Source of the DNA: Sipunculus nudus | Taxonomy: Eukaryota; Annelida; Sipuncula; Golfingiida; Sipunculidae | Reading direction: 5' to 3' | Assembly: GCA_026874595.1 (NCBI GenBank) | Contig: CM049313.1 | Coordinates: forward strand, 30,500,008 to 30,564,007 | DNA: 64,000 nucleotides | In this document: positions 21,505 to 34,189 of the stretch, in pieces | Position numbering within the stretch: position 1 is the first letter of the stretch | Layout of the letters: the number at the start of each line of letters is the position of its first letter | Notes under the pieces: generated by a model | The model's database searches: none | The model's input: the letters and a program-made list of their open reading frames with translations, nothing else | What the model was told of the DNA's origin: nothing | Translations under genes and position numbers: made by a program

Positions 21505-23452
21505 AACAAGTGACCCATGGGTCATGACGCTCAGCTGCCAAGCATGACCTGTGACATCATGGACTGAGATTCACAACTTCCAGTCAAATTTTGAAGAACC
21601 AATTTGCCAATTTGTTGGAAATTTTCTATAACAACAGAAATATATATCACCTATGTCTGGTTAAAACACAGTGAATTGATGGTCTGAGGAAAATGCATGA
21701 TTGTTAAGCTATCAGGAACTATTCCAACAGCTTGCTTGAAACCTGTCAGTCTCAAAAGGAACACCACAAAGGGCAAATATAAGATCAAAATATATAGCAA
21801 AAATCAAGGAAATACATGCAAGAATTATTGAGAAACAGGTGCTTCTGTATGAATTTTTATTCAATACACTGCACTGCACTTTTATAAATGATGGTAATAT
21901 TTATTCAGAAATATTTGACCCAATCCTTTACACGATTACATAAATATACATCCAACTGCATTCACTTTAACTGTTCTTGAGATAATATGATCAAAAGGAA
22001 TTAAAAGATGGTTGCCTGGTGGCCATATTGGACTTCTGACAAGTCTGAAATCAGACAACAAACATTCTCTAAATCGGACCAAACATTAAAGAAAAATTAC
22101 TGAAACTGCCCAGAAGAAAGAATTTCTAAGGTGGCTAACTGGCAGACATAATGGATTTCTGACAAGTATGACATTTGATATCCCACATTCTCCAATAAGA
22201 GACCAAACTTGGGGCGAATTATCCAGTAATAAATGCCCAAAATAATTCAAAAGGCATGTCCAGGCCCTCATATCAGATTTATAGATATGCAATTGTTAAA
22301 AGTGTAAGTCCAATATTTTATATTATCACTCTGCTTTTCAATGGGGTCAGCAGGGTAGGTAAACTGCCAAACCTGAAAGAAAAGAAATGCAGAAAGCATG
22401 ACTAAGAGTCTTGAAATAAAACAAAAAGCCATCCTAAATCAAGGTACACATCCACATATTATGAGAACAAACACTTGCTTTTATATGTGGTGATATATAT
22501 TTAAATATTCAGATATCTAGGAAACTAAGTTTATTGCTAGGATTCCATAAAATAAACTGCAAAATGTTCCCATCATCTTATAAATCAGTAGCTAAACCTT
22601 AATACTATACTCTCATAGTCTTAATGCCTGGCTGAAGCATTCTGACAACAGTGTTTTTGTTATGAAGTAACGAGGTACTTATCACTGAGCCTTATCACTT
22701 AATAGGCTGATACAAAAGGGAGTCATATGTCACCAGTGTCACTCACAATTACAGCCACACAGGGAGATGTACCAGCTGGAGTGGGATGGTTATATATACA
22801 AGAAAAATAGAGATGGTCTATAAAATAAGTAATTGTGAACATCCCTGACCTATGACCTTGGCCTTTTGCCCATATATCAACTGGATTCTTTCTAAATGAT
22901 GGGTAACTACTGACCACTTAAATCTGGTGTAATTACTTGGCAACCAATGGGTGAATAACTTTGACCTTCAACCGTTAACCTGCTGACCAGCTGACCCCAA
23001 AATCCATAAGTTATTTATTCAAGCAAAAGGACCCATAAATATGAAGTTTGAGTCAAACTGAGTGATGCATAGATGTGGCATATGTGAAAGACTGAAGGTT
23101 TGGGTTGAACAGTTACACTTGAAATATGCTCACAAGCATTTAGAACAATTAAATATTGTGACCTTGACCTTTGACTTTTTGACCTCAACATCAATAGGCT
23201 TCTTCCCTTATTGGTAGGTAAGCCATATATGACAGATGGAAGGTACAGATTGAAAAGTTTGCCTGAAAATGACTCCACGCAAGAAGTGGGTGCTGTGAAC
23301 TTGACCTTTGACCTCAAAATCAACAGGTCTTTTCCCCTGTTGGCAGAGAAGCAAAATCAGTGCGGTAACGGAGAAGCAGAGAAGCGATATCGGAAGGACG
23401 CCGGACAAAGACCCATCGCTATAGCCCAGCATGACTGAAAGTCAGCTGAGCT
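21505..23452 (-). mobile_element. R1 element, complete copy in reverse orientation
   Basis: On the plus strand it opens AACAAGTGACCCATGGGTC and closes GTCAGCTGAGCTAAAAA, the reverse complement of the two R1 ends. It therefore shows that both termini belong to one unit. The inner end contains TGACCTTTGACCT (23302-23314). No coding sequence is present. Confidence 0.8.
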
Positions 23453-24027
23453 AAAAATCATATCTTAGACAAGTTCTCATTATAATTTCTGTAATGTTAA
23501 TAATTGTCATAAGACTCATGCTATGGCAAGTCAGTAGATTTAAGGGAATATAATAATTTTATTTTTTAAAAATACATTAAAGCCATAAGACCAGGTACTT
23601 ATGATCAATATTTAAATTTGTGAAATTTGTATATTCTGGATTCTCAACAACTTTGTTGTGCTGAAATGAATAAATACCAGTGTAAATACAGTGAAACCTT
23701 GTTGTGTCAAATTCGGAGGGACCCTCAGAAAACTTCGACACATCCAAGGTTCTACACAAATGGGTTTTATTTGGTAATAATTTAACTAGAGTTGTCTGGA
23801 ATATGGAGTTTGTCACTATGACATAAGCGGGGTATTCGACTTAAGGGAGTTTGACACAACGAGGTTTCACTGTACTTGGCATATGTATTCGAATAATAAA
23901 TAGCAAAAAAACTCATATATTGTTTATGCTAGTGCTACTCTTGGGTAGGGATAACCTGAAATTATTAAATAACAGTTAACTCATTCATAAAAAGCATAAT
24001 TAACATGACTGTTAATTGACAGTTTTT
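23453..24027 (+). repeat. R1-related internal sequence
   Basis: It resembles the 3' body around 6700-6900 and 39090-39300 (AAGCCATAA-ACCAGGTACTTATGATC phrase). The MITE at 23687 is inserted in it. Confidence 0.55.
23687..23874. mobile_element. 188-bp MITE with TA target duplication
   Basis: TA-CAGTGAAACCTTGTTG at the left and the reverse complement (one mismatch in about 23 bases) plus TA at the right. The CAGTG terminus and TA target suggest the Tc1/mariner-pogo superfamily. There is no coding capacity. Confidence 0.8.
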
Positions 24028-24875
24028 AGCTCAGCTGACTATAAGTCATCTGAGCTATAGTTGTGGTCCATTGTCCATCGTCCGTCCGTCTGTCTGTCCA
24101 TCCGTCCGTAGATGTGGCACATTTTGAAACCATAAGACCTAGGAATCCAAAATTCAGCATAATGTTAGATATCCCCAAGATCTCCTACCAAGCCGAAAAC
24201 TGGGTCTTTGTGACTTCATTCTTTTGAGAAATTAAGGAAAAACCTAAATTTTTTATTTAAAACCTATTTTCACACTTCAGGACTGCCTAATATCAAAACC
24301 ACTCATCTTTTTTCCTCATATTTACTGTAAATATTCCTCTATATTGTTCCTATGAACATGCCAGAAATTATGTCTGTGTTATATAATTTAAAAAAGTTAT
24401 TGTAAAAAATTAGGAAAGATTTGATCACTTAACACAAAACATGTTAAAGCTAAGGACTTTTTTCCAGTAATATAACTTTAATTAATCAAAATTAAATTGT
24501 AAACCCAAAATTAGATCAAAATCTTTTAATTTTTTTTAAAATATTAGCAAAAATAAAAAAATTGGTACCTTTTTGGTAAAATTTTGCCCAACTTGACCAT
24601 GGCACGTTTTTTTTTTTTTTGTAAGTACATTTTATTTAATTTTCACAGCCAGTTTACATATGAATTTAATCTGATGAATTTTGAAATTTGAAAGTATAAG
24701 CTTAAAAAATAGTCTAGTTATTGAAGTTTTTTAGAGGCCTTAATGTATTTTTATTTTCTAGGATCATGACCCCACTTTTGTTTACTACAATGTCTGGTAA
24801 TCCAAAAATTGGCATAATGTTAGATGTCCCTAAGATCTCCTTCCAAGCCAAAAAATGGGTCTCTTCGACCTTTTT
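24028..24875 (+). repeat. R1 repeat, 5' part, interrupted by R2
   Basis: It starts AGCTCAGCTGACTATAAGTC. Its second internal unit is cut after CTTCGACC by the R2 start at 24876. A matching word, TGAGAAATTAAGG, resumes after the R2 end at 31021. Confidence 0.7.
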
Positions 24876-25734
24876 AGCGAACCTGTGAGCTTATGCGATG
24901 GTGTGCTTTGTCCGGCGTCCGTTGGCCATCATCCGTCGTCTGTACGTTAGCATTAAGAAATTTTCTGCAAAAAATTAGTCATCTGAAAAACTCTATCGGA
25001 TTTTGCTTATTTTTTGGCTAACTTCATTTTCTTAAATTTTATAGAGAAAAAGCTAAAAAAACTTTAAAAATCTTCTCTCCGAAACTGTTCAGCCAAATTG
25101 TCCAATATTTCACAGAAATGATCCCTGGAACAGTCTCTCTCAAGTTTATTCAAATGGTTTTAAGTTCAGTGATTTTTGGCCGAGTTACAGCTAGTTGAAC
25201 TTAGTCATCTGTCCAAAAAAGCATACTAAAATTAAAATCTTAGAAACGGCTGGAGCTGTCATCACCAAATTTTATGCCAATGTTGGTCACATGAGTCATG
25301 TCTGAAATTCAGGTATTTGTGGCGCCACCTGCATTGGCCTTTTTTGAACGAGGGTCATCAGTGCCCGTATCATACTGACAGTTACAAAAAACTTCTTCTC
25401 TGAAACCATTTGGCCAAATTGTTTAATATCCCACAGAAATGATCCTAGGGTAGTGCTTTCTGAAGTTTGTTCAAATGGTCGCAGTTCAGTGACTTTTGGC
25501 TAAGTTATGGGAAGCTAAATTTAGTCATATGCCATAACAGCCCATTTTAGCTCAGTTGCTACAAAGATCTTCTCAAAAACCACAGGGCCAAATTCTAAAA
25601 TCTCACACATTAATTATCCTTAGATGTTGATAATTCAAGTTTGTTCAAATGGTTTTGGTTCAGTGATTTTTGGCTGAGTTATTGGAAGCTTAACTTAGCC
25701 ATTTTGCTGTATTTTCCCATATATTTTGTTTTGA

Positions 25735-26990
25735 CCTCTGACCTTTCCTCTGCGCTCTGCGTCCGTTTGTGCATCTGTTTCCACACATAAACCCACATAT
25801 CTCGGGAACCGTTTGACGGATCAGGAAAATTTTTTTGCACAAATGTAGCCCTTGGAGAGCTTTATAACATACACAAAAAATGGTGGCGCCATCTGCAACC
25901 ATGTTTGCACAGTGTCCATCTGTTCATCTGCCTTGGGTTAAAATCACTCATATCTCTGCAGTGATTTGACTAATTCACCTGAAATTCGGCATGCGTATAC
26001 ATCCTGGATAGCTTTTCTGATTTTATGACAGGTGGCGCCACCTACATTCACGTTTACGCTGCAGACATCCAAGCTCATCTCTCGGGAACCGTTTGACTGA
26101 TTGGGCCAAAATTTTGCATGTGTATAGATCTCACATAGCTCTTTATCATGCGCAAAACTGGTGGTGCCACCTGCAGCCATGTTTGCACAGCTCCCGTCTG
26201 TTTGTCTGCCATGGGATAAAATCACTCATATCTCTGCAGTGATTTGACTAATTCACCTGAAATTCAGCATGCTTATGGCGCCACCTACATTCACATTTAC
26301 GCTGCAGACATCCAAGCTAATATCTCGGGAACTGTTCGACCGATTGGGCTAAAATTTTGCATGTGTATAGATCTCACATATCTCTATCATAAGCAAAACT
26401 GGTGGCGCCACCTGCAGCCATTTTTGCACAGCTCCCGTCTGTTTGTCTGCCATGGGATAAAATCACTCATATCTCGGCAGTGGTTTGACATATCTGCCTA
26501 AAATTTTGCAGGTTTATACATCCCCGACAGCTCTCTTGATTATATGACAGGTGGCGCCACCTGCATTCTAGTTTATGCAGCAGACATCCAAGCTCATATC
26601 TTGGGAACCGTTTGACCGATTGGGCCAAAGTTTTGCATGTGTATAGTTCTCACATAGCTCTTTATCATACGCAAAACTGGTGGCGCCACCTTCAACCATT
26701 TTGCACAGCGTCCATCTGTTTGTCTACCACGGGCTCAAATCACTCATAAACATATAGTGGTTTGACTTATCTGCCTCAAATTTTGCATATGTATACAACT
26801 TGGATGGCTTTCTGGATTTTGTGGTAGGTGACGCAACCTACATACACCATTTGGCTGCAGACATCCATGCTAATATGCAACACTGCACTCTATTTCCCCT
26901 TGCCACTCAATCCATGCCTCACTTCACCCGTTCCACTCTGATTAAGGTGGATACACGTAGTCGCTTGTCGACTACCAGTATTCTAGTTAT
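25735..26990 (+). repeat. R4-type tandem array with GGTGGCGCCACC palindromes
   Basis: Roughly 300-bp units, each of two similar halves, repeat the phrases ATCTCGGGAACCGTTTGAC, TTTTGCATGTGTATAGATCT and GCAGACATCCAAGCTCATAT. Perfect 12-bp palindromes lie at 26031, 26401, 26550 and 26679. The array begins with GACCTCTGACCTTTCC and ends near GTATTCTAGTT. Confidence 0.75.
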
Positions 26991-28978
26991 CCTTAGATGT
27001 TGATAATTCAAATTTGTTCAAATGGTCTCAGTTCAGTGACTTTTGGCTGAGTTATGGAAGCTGAATTTAGTCATATGCCATAACAGCCCATGTTAGCTTA
27101 GTGGCTACAAAAATCTTCTTCCCAAAAACCACTTGGCCAAATTATTAAATCTCACACATTTACTATCCTTAGATGTTGATAATTCAAGTTTGTTCAAATG
27201 TTTTTGATTCAATGATTTTTGGCTGAGTTATGCGAAGCTGAACTTTGCCATTTTGCTGTATTTTCCCATATGAGTTATAAACCTACAAAACGTTTTTTGA
27301 CTGATGATGATACTGAGGCCAGTTTGTTTAATATTTTGCAAGAATAATTCCCTGAATCATTCTTATAATAATTGTCTTTTATGGTTCCAAAAATGAATTT
27401 TGGCTGAATTATAAAGATTGAATTGAGTCATTTTACCAAATATGTTAGCTGTGTGAAGCAGATACGTCTAGCCTAGCACCAGTTTATCAGCATCCATAAC
27501 ATCATGCCTCCAGACATTTAGATTTCAGGTTATCTTTGGTTAATATTGACAAGAACGTATTTTAAAAACTTTTAAAAAATGTAGATTTATGATTTTAGAT
27601 ATTCCTCAAGCCAGGCAATGTTTACAATCACAGGTATACGTTAACCCATACTATTTCGAAAACGACTGGAGCTAGCATAATGAAATTTAATGCAAAAAAT
27701 TAGCCATCTGAAAAAAATCTGCATTTTCATAGATTTTATAGAGAAAAAGCTAAAAAAAACTTTAAAAATCTTCTCCTCTGAAACGGTCAAGCCAATTTGT
27801 TCAATATTTCACAGAAATAATCTTTTATACCATCTCTCACAAGTTTGTTCAAATGGTTCAAGTTCTGTTAATTTTGGCCGAATCACAGGAAGTTGAACCT
27901 AGTCATCTGTCCAAAAAAGCATACTAAAATGACAATCTCAGAAACGGCCAGAGCTATCATCACCAGATTTTATGCCAGTGTTGGTCACATGAGTCATATA
28001 TGAAATTCAGGTATTGGTGGCGCCACCTGCATTGACCTTTTTTTGTATGGGGGTCATTGGTCATCTGTATATCAACCCATAATTTCTCAGGAATTGCAGG
28101 AGCTACCATCCCCAGATTTATGAAATTATCTGTCACATATCAAATGTTGTGGGATTCAGCTTATGTTTTTTGCTACCTGCATTTACTTAGATTTTATAGG
28201 GGAAAAGTATTCTTGTAAACGGTCCAGCCAAATGGTTCAATATTTTACAGAAATGATCCCAGAGGCAAGCACTCTCAAATTTGTTCAAATGGTTTGCATT
28301 TGATGAATTTTAGTGGAGTTAAATGAATTTGAATGGTCATTTAGCCAAGTAAGCATACTGACATAATTATCTCAGAAATGACAGAAGCTAGCATTACCAA
28401 GTATTGTGCAAATGTTGGTCACATGACTCATATTTGAAGTTGCAGATTTTGATGTGCCACCTACATTGACCTGTTTTTAATGGGCAAAAACCTCATAATT
28501 TTAGCCTCTTGCAGCTTAAAATGTTTATGATGAAACTGTCAAGTTGTATCGTTCAATTTTTCAAAAGAATTATCGTAGGACATGGTTCTTTCAATAATAT
28601 CAGACAAACTTAAGTTGGTCTTATGGCCATTATTATGTCTAATATAAACTGAGGACTGCAAAACTGTTCTTCTACAAAATTATTGTTTCAATTATAATTT
28701 CTGTAACATTGTACAAAAATTATTCTTAGGTGGCCTTTGTTCAAGTTTACTTGAATGATTTTTTGCAGAATTATTGGACCTTTAACAATGAAAGAACTGA
28801 ATCTTTTATTTTTCTAGATATTTTGCTAAAAAGTTTATTTATGAATATTTCAGCTTGAAAAAATGCATTTTAGCCAAGTCTTTCAGTATATGTAAACAGA
28901 TTTCCCAACAGGCCAAGATTGTGTCTGTATATTTAAATAGGTTAAGAAACTGCCAACTGTTTCAGATTTGGCAATAGA

Positions 28979-29280
28979 TCAAGAGTTCATTCAGTGCAGC
29001 CAGATATAGGTCAAGAGTTCAGTCAGGGCAGCCAAGAACAAGGCATGTAAATTCCCTCATGGGTGACATGTGAACACCTCATGGGCACCATGTGATCACC
29101 TCATGGGTGTCATGCCCCTCAGGGCTGCATGTGGAGCCAATCTATTTATAGCTTTGGCAGACTGCCAACTGTATCAGATTAGGCAACAAGTCAAGAATTC
29201 ACGCAGTGCAGCCAGGTACAGGTCAAAAGTTCACCCAGTCTAGCCAGGTGCAGGTCATGAGTTCACTCAGTGCAGTAGCC
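28979..29280 (+). repeat. 32-bp and 22-bp tandem repeats within R2
   Basis: Units like GTCAAGAGTTCACTCAGTGC repeat at a period of about 32 bp around 28979-29035 and 29190-29275. Between them (29055-29120) are three 22-bp units starting CCTCATGGG. The 32-bp type recurs at 63380-63640. Confidence 0.65.
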
Positions 29281-29729
29281 TGAGCTAGCAAATTTGTCAC
29301 AGTTCACTCGGCTGCCCTTCTCACCTGAGCGTGGTCAGCCGCATGCATCAGACTTAAGGTAAGTTTGATGTATTGGCCTAATATTTTGACCTGTCTATGT
29401 GTCTTTGATGGGTTTCTCATTCACAAGACAGGTGTCACCACCTACAATGACATTTGCACAGTGTGTGACTTTTATGCCTGCTAATTTCTATAGAGGAATT
29501 TGATATATCATCCTGAAATTGGGCATATTTATACCTGTGGTATTTTAATTATCGTATACTTGTCATATATAAGACTGGTGGTGCCACCTACAATAATTTT
29601 TTTGCATAGTGTGTGTCCCTGCTTATTTCTCAGGAGGGGTTTGATATATCAGTCTGAACTTGGGCATATGTATATATCTCTGAAACCTTTTTGTATACAA
29701 GACTGGTGGTGCCAGCTACAATCATTTTC

Positions 29730-30845
29730 AGCTCAGCTGACTGTAAGTCAACTGAGGTATAGGAATGGCACTTTGTCCGTCGTCCGGCCGTCCGTTAGCA
29801 GGGCACAAATCATAACAGCTGGTCCTAGAAACTTCTTTGTGAACATCCAGGGAGGTCAATTAAAAATTTCCTTGGAAACCTGAAATTAGGTCACTGCGAC
29901 CTTTTTCCTTCGAGCTATGAGGCTTGAAAGTACCCCCCAGAATAGTAAAAAATTTGATATAAAACCTCCAATATCTTGATAATTAATGCATGGTTTGTCA
30001 TGAATCTTGCCTTGAATATTGACCATGACTAGTTTTGTCAGTTCCTGAAATGTGGTGGTTTTCCTATTTTAACAAATATTTTTCTATTCATTTACTATAA
30101 AATGACAACAATCATGTCAGTTTCTCAGCTGTCATTACATCTGGTGTCCCAAAACCTGGGGTGTTTATTGATCACAAGTGGATGCCCTATACTAATCAAA
30201 CTGTCTGTCAGTCTGTCTGTTTGTATGTCTGTCTGTCTGTCAATCCGTCCATTCGCACAAATTAGTTTCCAGATGATAACTCCAGTTAAGTTTGATATAT
30301 TGGTTTCAAACTTAACTTATGAATGGCCCACTACTAGAGTAAGAACAATGTAGATTTTGGGGTCCAACGGTCAAAGGTCAAGGTCACAGAACCCATTTCT
30401 TTAAAAGGAATGTGTATGCATTTGAAGCCAAACTTTTCATCTTGAACCTTCCATCTTCAAAATATTGCTAACCTGCCACTAGGGGAAGATTCTGTTTGAT
30501 TTTGGGGTCATAGGTCAAAGGTCAAGGTCACAGCGCCCAGCCTGTCACAAATTAGTTTATGGATGATAATTCTGCTTTGGATAGACAGACTGGCTTCAAA
30601 CTTGATTTAATAATGACCAACCACATATGTAAATTCATTTTGATTTTCAGGGTCCAGCGATCTAAGTTGAAGGTCACAGAAGCCACATCTTTAAAAAGAT
30701 TGTTGATGCACTGTAAATCAAACTTTTCATCCTGAACTTTCCAACGTTCACACATGGCTTACTTGCCCAAAGTGAGGAAACCTTTCTTTCAAAATATCCT
30801 TATAGACAAATTCAACTGAGCGCTGAGACCCATGGGTCCCTAGTT
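29730..30845 (+). mobile_element. R1 element, short complete copy
   Basis: It starts AGCTCAGCTGACTGTAAGTC and ends CAACTGAGCGCTGAGACCC...CCTAGTT, about 1.1 kb. It contains AGGTCAAAGGTCA (30512-30524) and a variant at 30368. Confidence 0.75.
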
Positions 30846-31021
30846 GTGTTGTGTGCACCCATGCCAGAATTTCAGCAGTGATGTTTGTGTAATTGTTTCT
30901 TATTCAAAATGTTTAGTACCTGCATTGTTCATATACATGAGAAGTCATGGTCCAGCATTGAAGCATTATACCTGGTGTATTTCCCAATGCACAGGTTCGC
31001 ATTAGGCCTGTAGGCCTTGTT

Positions 31022-31437
31022 TTGAGAAATTAAGGCTGGGTCAGGCAGTAATTACCAGAGAGCCTCTCTCTCTTTCTCTCTCACTCTCTCTGAGGCAGTC
31101 TAGCTCTCTCTCTCTCTCTTACCCCAGTGCCCAGTGCCTCCCTTCCTCCCTCCATCCCATTCTGTTGACAGGTACTATAAACCAGATTAATTAGCTATAA
31201 ATGTTGATGCAATTGAGAAATGTGAATCAACTGAAACATTCACAATCACATATATATGTTATACTGTAATTGTATAGTAACATTTTTGAACCTGATAAAA
31301 AATGATGTAATGAAAAAAGGAATAAATGCAAATATTGTTAATTTTTTCATGCTCAGTAGAATGGGAAAAAATGATTTGCCTTGTTTCTCCATCTGTCTGC
31401 CTGTTTTGAATATTTAATGATTATGAATAAACTTTTT
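31022..31437 (+). repeat. R1-related segment with CT-rich tract
   Basis: CT microsatellite-like runs lie at 31062-31120. The flank AATAAACTTTTT precedes an R2 5' end and matches the flank of the R1 copy at 37131. Confidence 0.55.
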
Positions 31438-32362
31438 AGCGAACCTGTGAGCTTATGCGATGGCGCAGCGTCGTCGGTCAGCCGTCCACCGTCCAGGGCT
31501 GGCTTTCCACCGTCCATGGCTGTAAGTCGGAAACCCTCGGAGCTAGCAGCTCCAAATTACATGTAAGAATTAGTCACATGTGTCACAAGCCCTGGAGCTT
31601 ATTATTTGGTATCTGCATTAATTTAGATTTTATAGAGAAAAAGCTTAAAAACCTTTAAAAATCTTCTTCTCTGAAACTGTCCAGCCAAATTGTCCAATTT
31701 TCACAGAAATGATCCCTGGAACAATCTCTCTCAAGTTTGTTCGAATGGTTCCAGTTAGGAGATTTTTGGCCGAGTTACAGGAGGTTGAACTTAGTCATCT
31801 ATCCAAAAAAGCACACTAAAATTAAAATATCAGAAACGGCTAGAGCTATAATCACCAAATTTTATACCAATGTTTGTCATATATGTCATATCTGATTTTG
31901 AGGTATTGGCGGCACCACCGACATTGATGTGTTTTTTACAAGCGAAAATGTAATTTTAAACTCTTCTAGCTTATACACTGATTTATGATGAAACTGTTAA
32001 GCTGATTGGTTTAAACTTTTCAAGAATTATTCTATGGTAGGGTTCTGCTAGTTTTATAAGAATAGATTGGGTAAATACAGTTTTAAAAAAGCATTGTAGC
32101 CAATTGAAAAAAGGCTTTCTGTATTTGAAAACATATTTGACAATATGCTGAGTTTCAGCATCCAAGTCAAGAGGTCACTCAGTACAAACAGGTGGGGTCC
32201 AGACATCACCATGGCAACAAGACGTCTGGACACAATGTTTAGATGCAGATTTCCCAGATTATTGGAACTATATCTTTCAACTGTTTGAAAAAACTTGGTT
32301 TGCATTTTAAGCGAATCGGGTTTATCATCAGGTCACATGTAAACTGCTGCACCCTCATTGTT

Positions 32363-34189
32363 AGCTCATCTGACTATAAGTCATCTGAGCTATAGTCGTG
32401 GTCCATTGTCCGTCGACTGTCCGTCTACCCGTCCGTCCGTCCGTCTGTAGATGTGGCATGTTTTGAAACCGTAAGACCTAGGAATCCAAAATTTGGCATA
32501 ATGTTAGATGTCCCAAAGATCTCCTACCAAGCCAAAAACTGGGTCTTTGCGATTTCGTTCCTTTGAGAAATTAAGGAAAAACCTCAATTTTTGATTAAAA
32601 ATCTATTTTCACACTTCAGGACTGCCTAATATCAAAAACACTCATTTGTTTTTCCTCATATTTACCCTTAAATAATCCTCTATATAGTTCCTATGTACAT
32701 GCCAGAAATTAGGTCTGTATTATATAATTTAAAAAGTTATGGGCCCAAACATAATGCATTTTGTAAATAATCAGGAAAGAAATTTGATCACTTAACACAA
32801 AACTTGTTAAAGCTAAGCACTTTTTTTCCAGTGATATAACTTTTATTAATCAAAATTAAATTGTATAACAAAAATAAGAACAAAATCTTTTACATTTTTT
32901 AAAATATTAGCAAAAATAAAAAATTGGTACCTTAAATTTTGCCCAACTTTGACCATGGCACGTTTTTTTTCTGTAACTGCTGTGGATTAAATTTTCAAAG
33001 CATGTGTTTGTTAGCATTTCAACTGTTTACATCAAAAATTTGAAACCAGTTGATCAAAAACTGTAGATTTTATTCAAGTTTTCAAGCACCATGTCACATA
33101 TTGTTTACATCAAGCTAGTGTTATGCAGTTTGCTAGAGCTCAGCTCCCCAGCTTCAGCTCTACGTTCCTTAAATTTGGCATACAGTTAGATGTCTCCAAA
33201 ATTCCCTACCATGCCAAGAATTTGGTCACTAGGACTTAATCCCTTCGAGATATTAATGAAAGACTTCATTTTTCCATTAAAAACCCATTGTTACACTTCA
33301 AGACTGCCTAATATCAAAACCACTGATCTGACTTTAATCATATATAATTTACATATTTTTCTATACATTCGCTATGCACATGCCAGAAATGATGTCAATA
33401 TTGCGTAATTGTTTTAAGTTATGGGCCCAAACATAATGGACTTTGTAAAAAATCAGGAAAAATATTTACTCATGTTACATGAAAATTATTGAAGCTAGAG
33501 AATTTTTTTCAAGTATATAACTTTGTTTAATTAAGATTCAATTGTATACCCAAAATTAGATCTGTATTTTGTAAATTTTATAAGTTATTAGCATAAACAT
33601 AAAATCAGTACCTTAAATTGTACCCAACTTTGACCAAGGCATGTTTTTTTCCTGTGCGTACTGTTGATTTAATTTTCACATCATGTAAACATTAGTATTT
33701 AATTTGTTTGAATCTGAAATTTGAAAATAAAAGGTTGAAAATTAGGCTAGTTATTGAATTTTATCTTGAGGCTCTATTGTAGTCACTTGCTTTGTTCCAG
33801 ATGCAGGTAGGCCACTCCAGATCACTGGAAGTCAGCTATGCCAGGGTTCCTGATTTGTTACAGTCACTGGGGGAGATCCCCTGCTGTGACACGTGTACAA
33901 TTGTTCTCATATCACACCCCTTCCCCCCCCCCCATGAATATATAAATATACATTTGTATGCATGATGTGGTGTTATATGACAAGATTGAGATTTATGATG
34001 ATGCAATTTAGAATTATGAATCAATGTTTATATTCAGAAATATATGTTATATTGGGAAGTATACAAATTAAACTTAAAATAGAAAAATGAGGATCTAATA
34101 CAAACATATGTTTATTATTTTCGAGCCTCAGCAGAATTGGAGATCAGGCTTTGTTTGCCCTGAATATATATGCAAAAGTGTTGCTAATC
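32363..34189 (+). repeat. R1 repeat, 5' and central body
   Basis: It starts AGCTCATCTGACTATAAGTC and shows the two-unit body (second unit near 33170). No 3' terminus is visible before the next copy. Confidence 0.7.

Larger units (their letters stand above)
24876..31021 (+). mobile_element. R2 element, composite with nested repeats
   Basis: The left end AGCGAACCTGTG and the right subterminal CACAGGTTCGC (about 30992-31002) are inverted repeats. The extreme 3' end has the hairpin AGGCCT-GT-AGGCCT followed by TGTT. This has the same architecture as R1 but an unrelated sequence. R4-type tandem units (25735-26990) and an R1 copy (29730-30845) lie inside. No protein-coding region was recognised. 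Confidence 0.7.

Noticed and set aside
25900-26990. CRISPR array
   Set aside because: The repeats are about 300 bp, contiguous and diverged, with no short identical repeats separated by unique spacers. The genome is animal.
29500-29883. 127-codon open frame
   Set aside because: It crosses from R2 body into an R1 5' end; chance frame through repeats.
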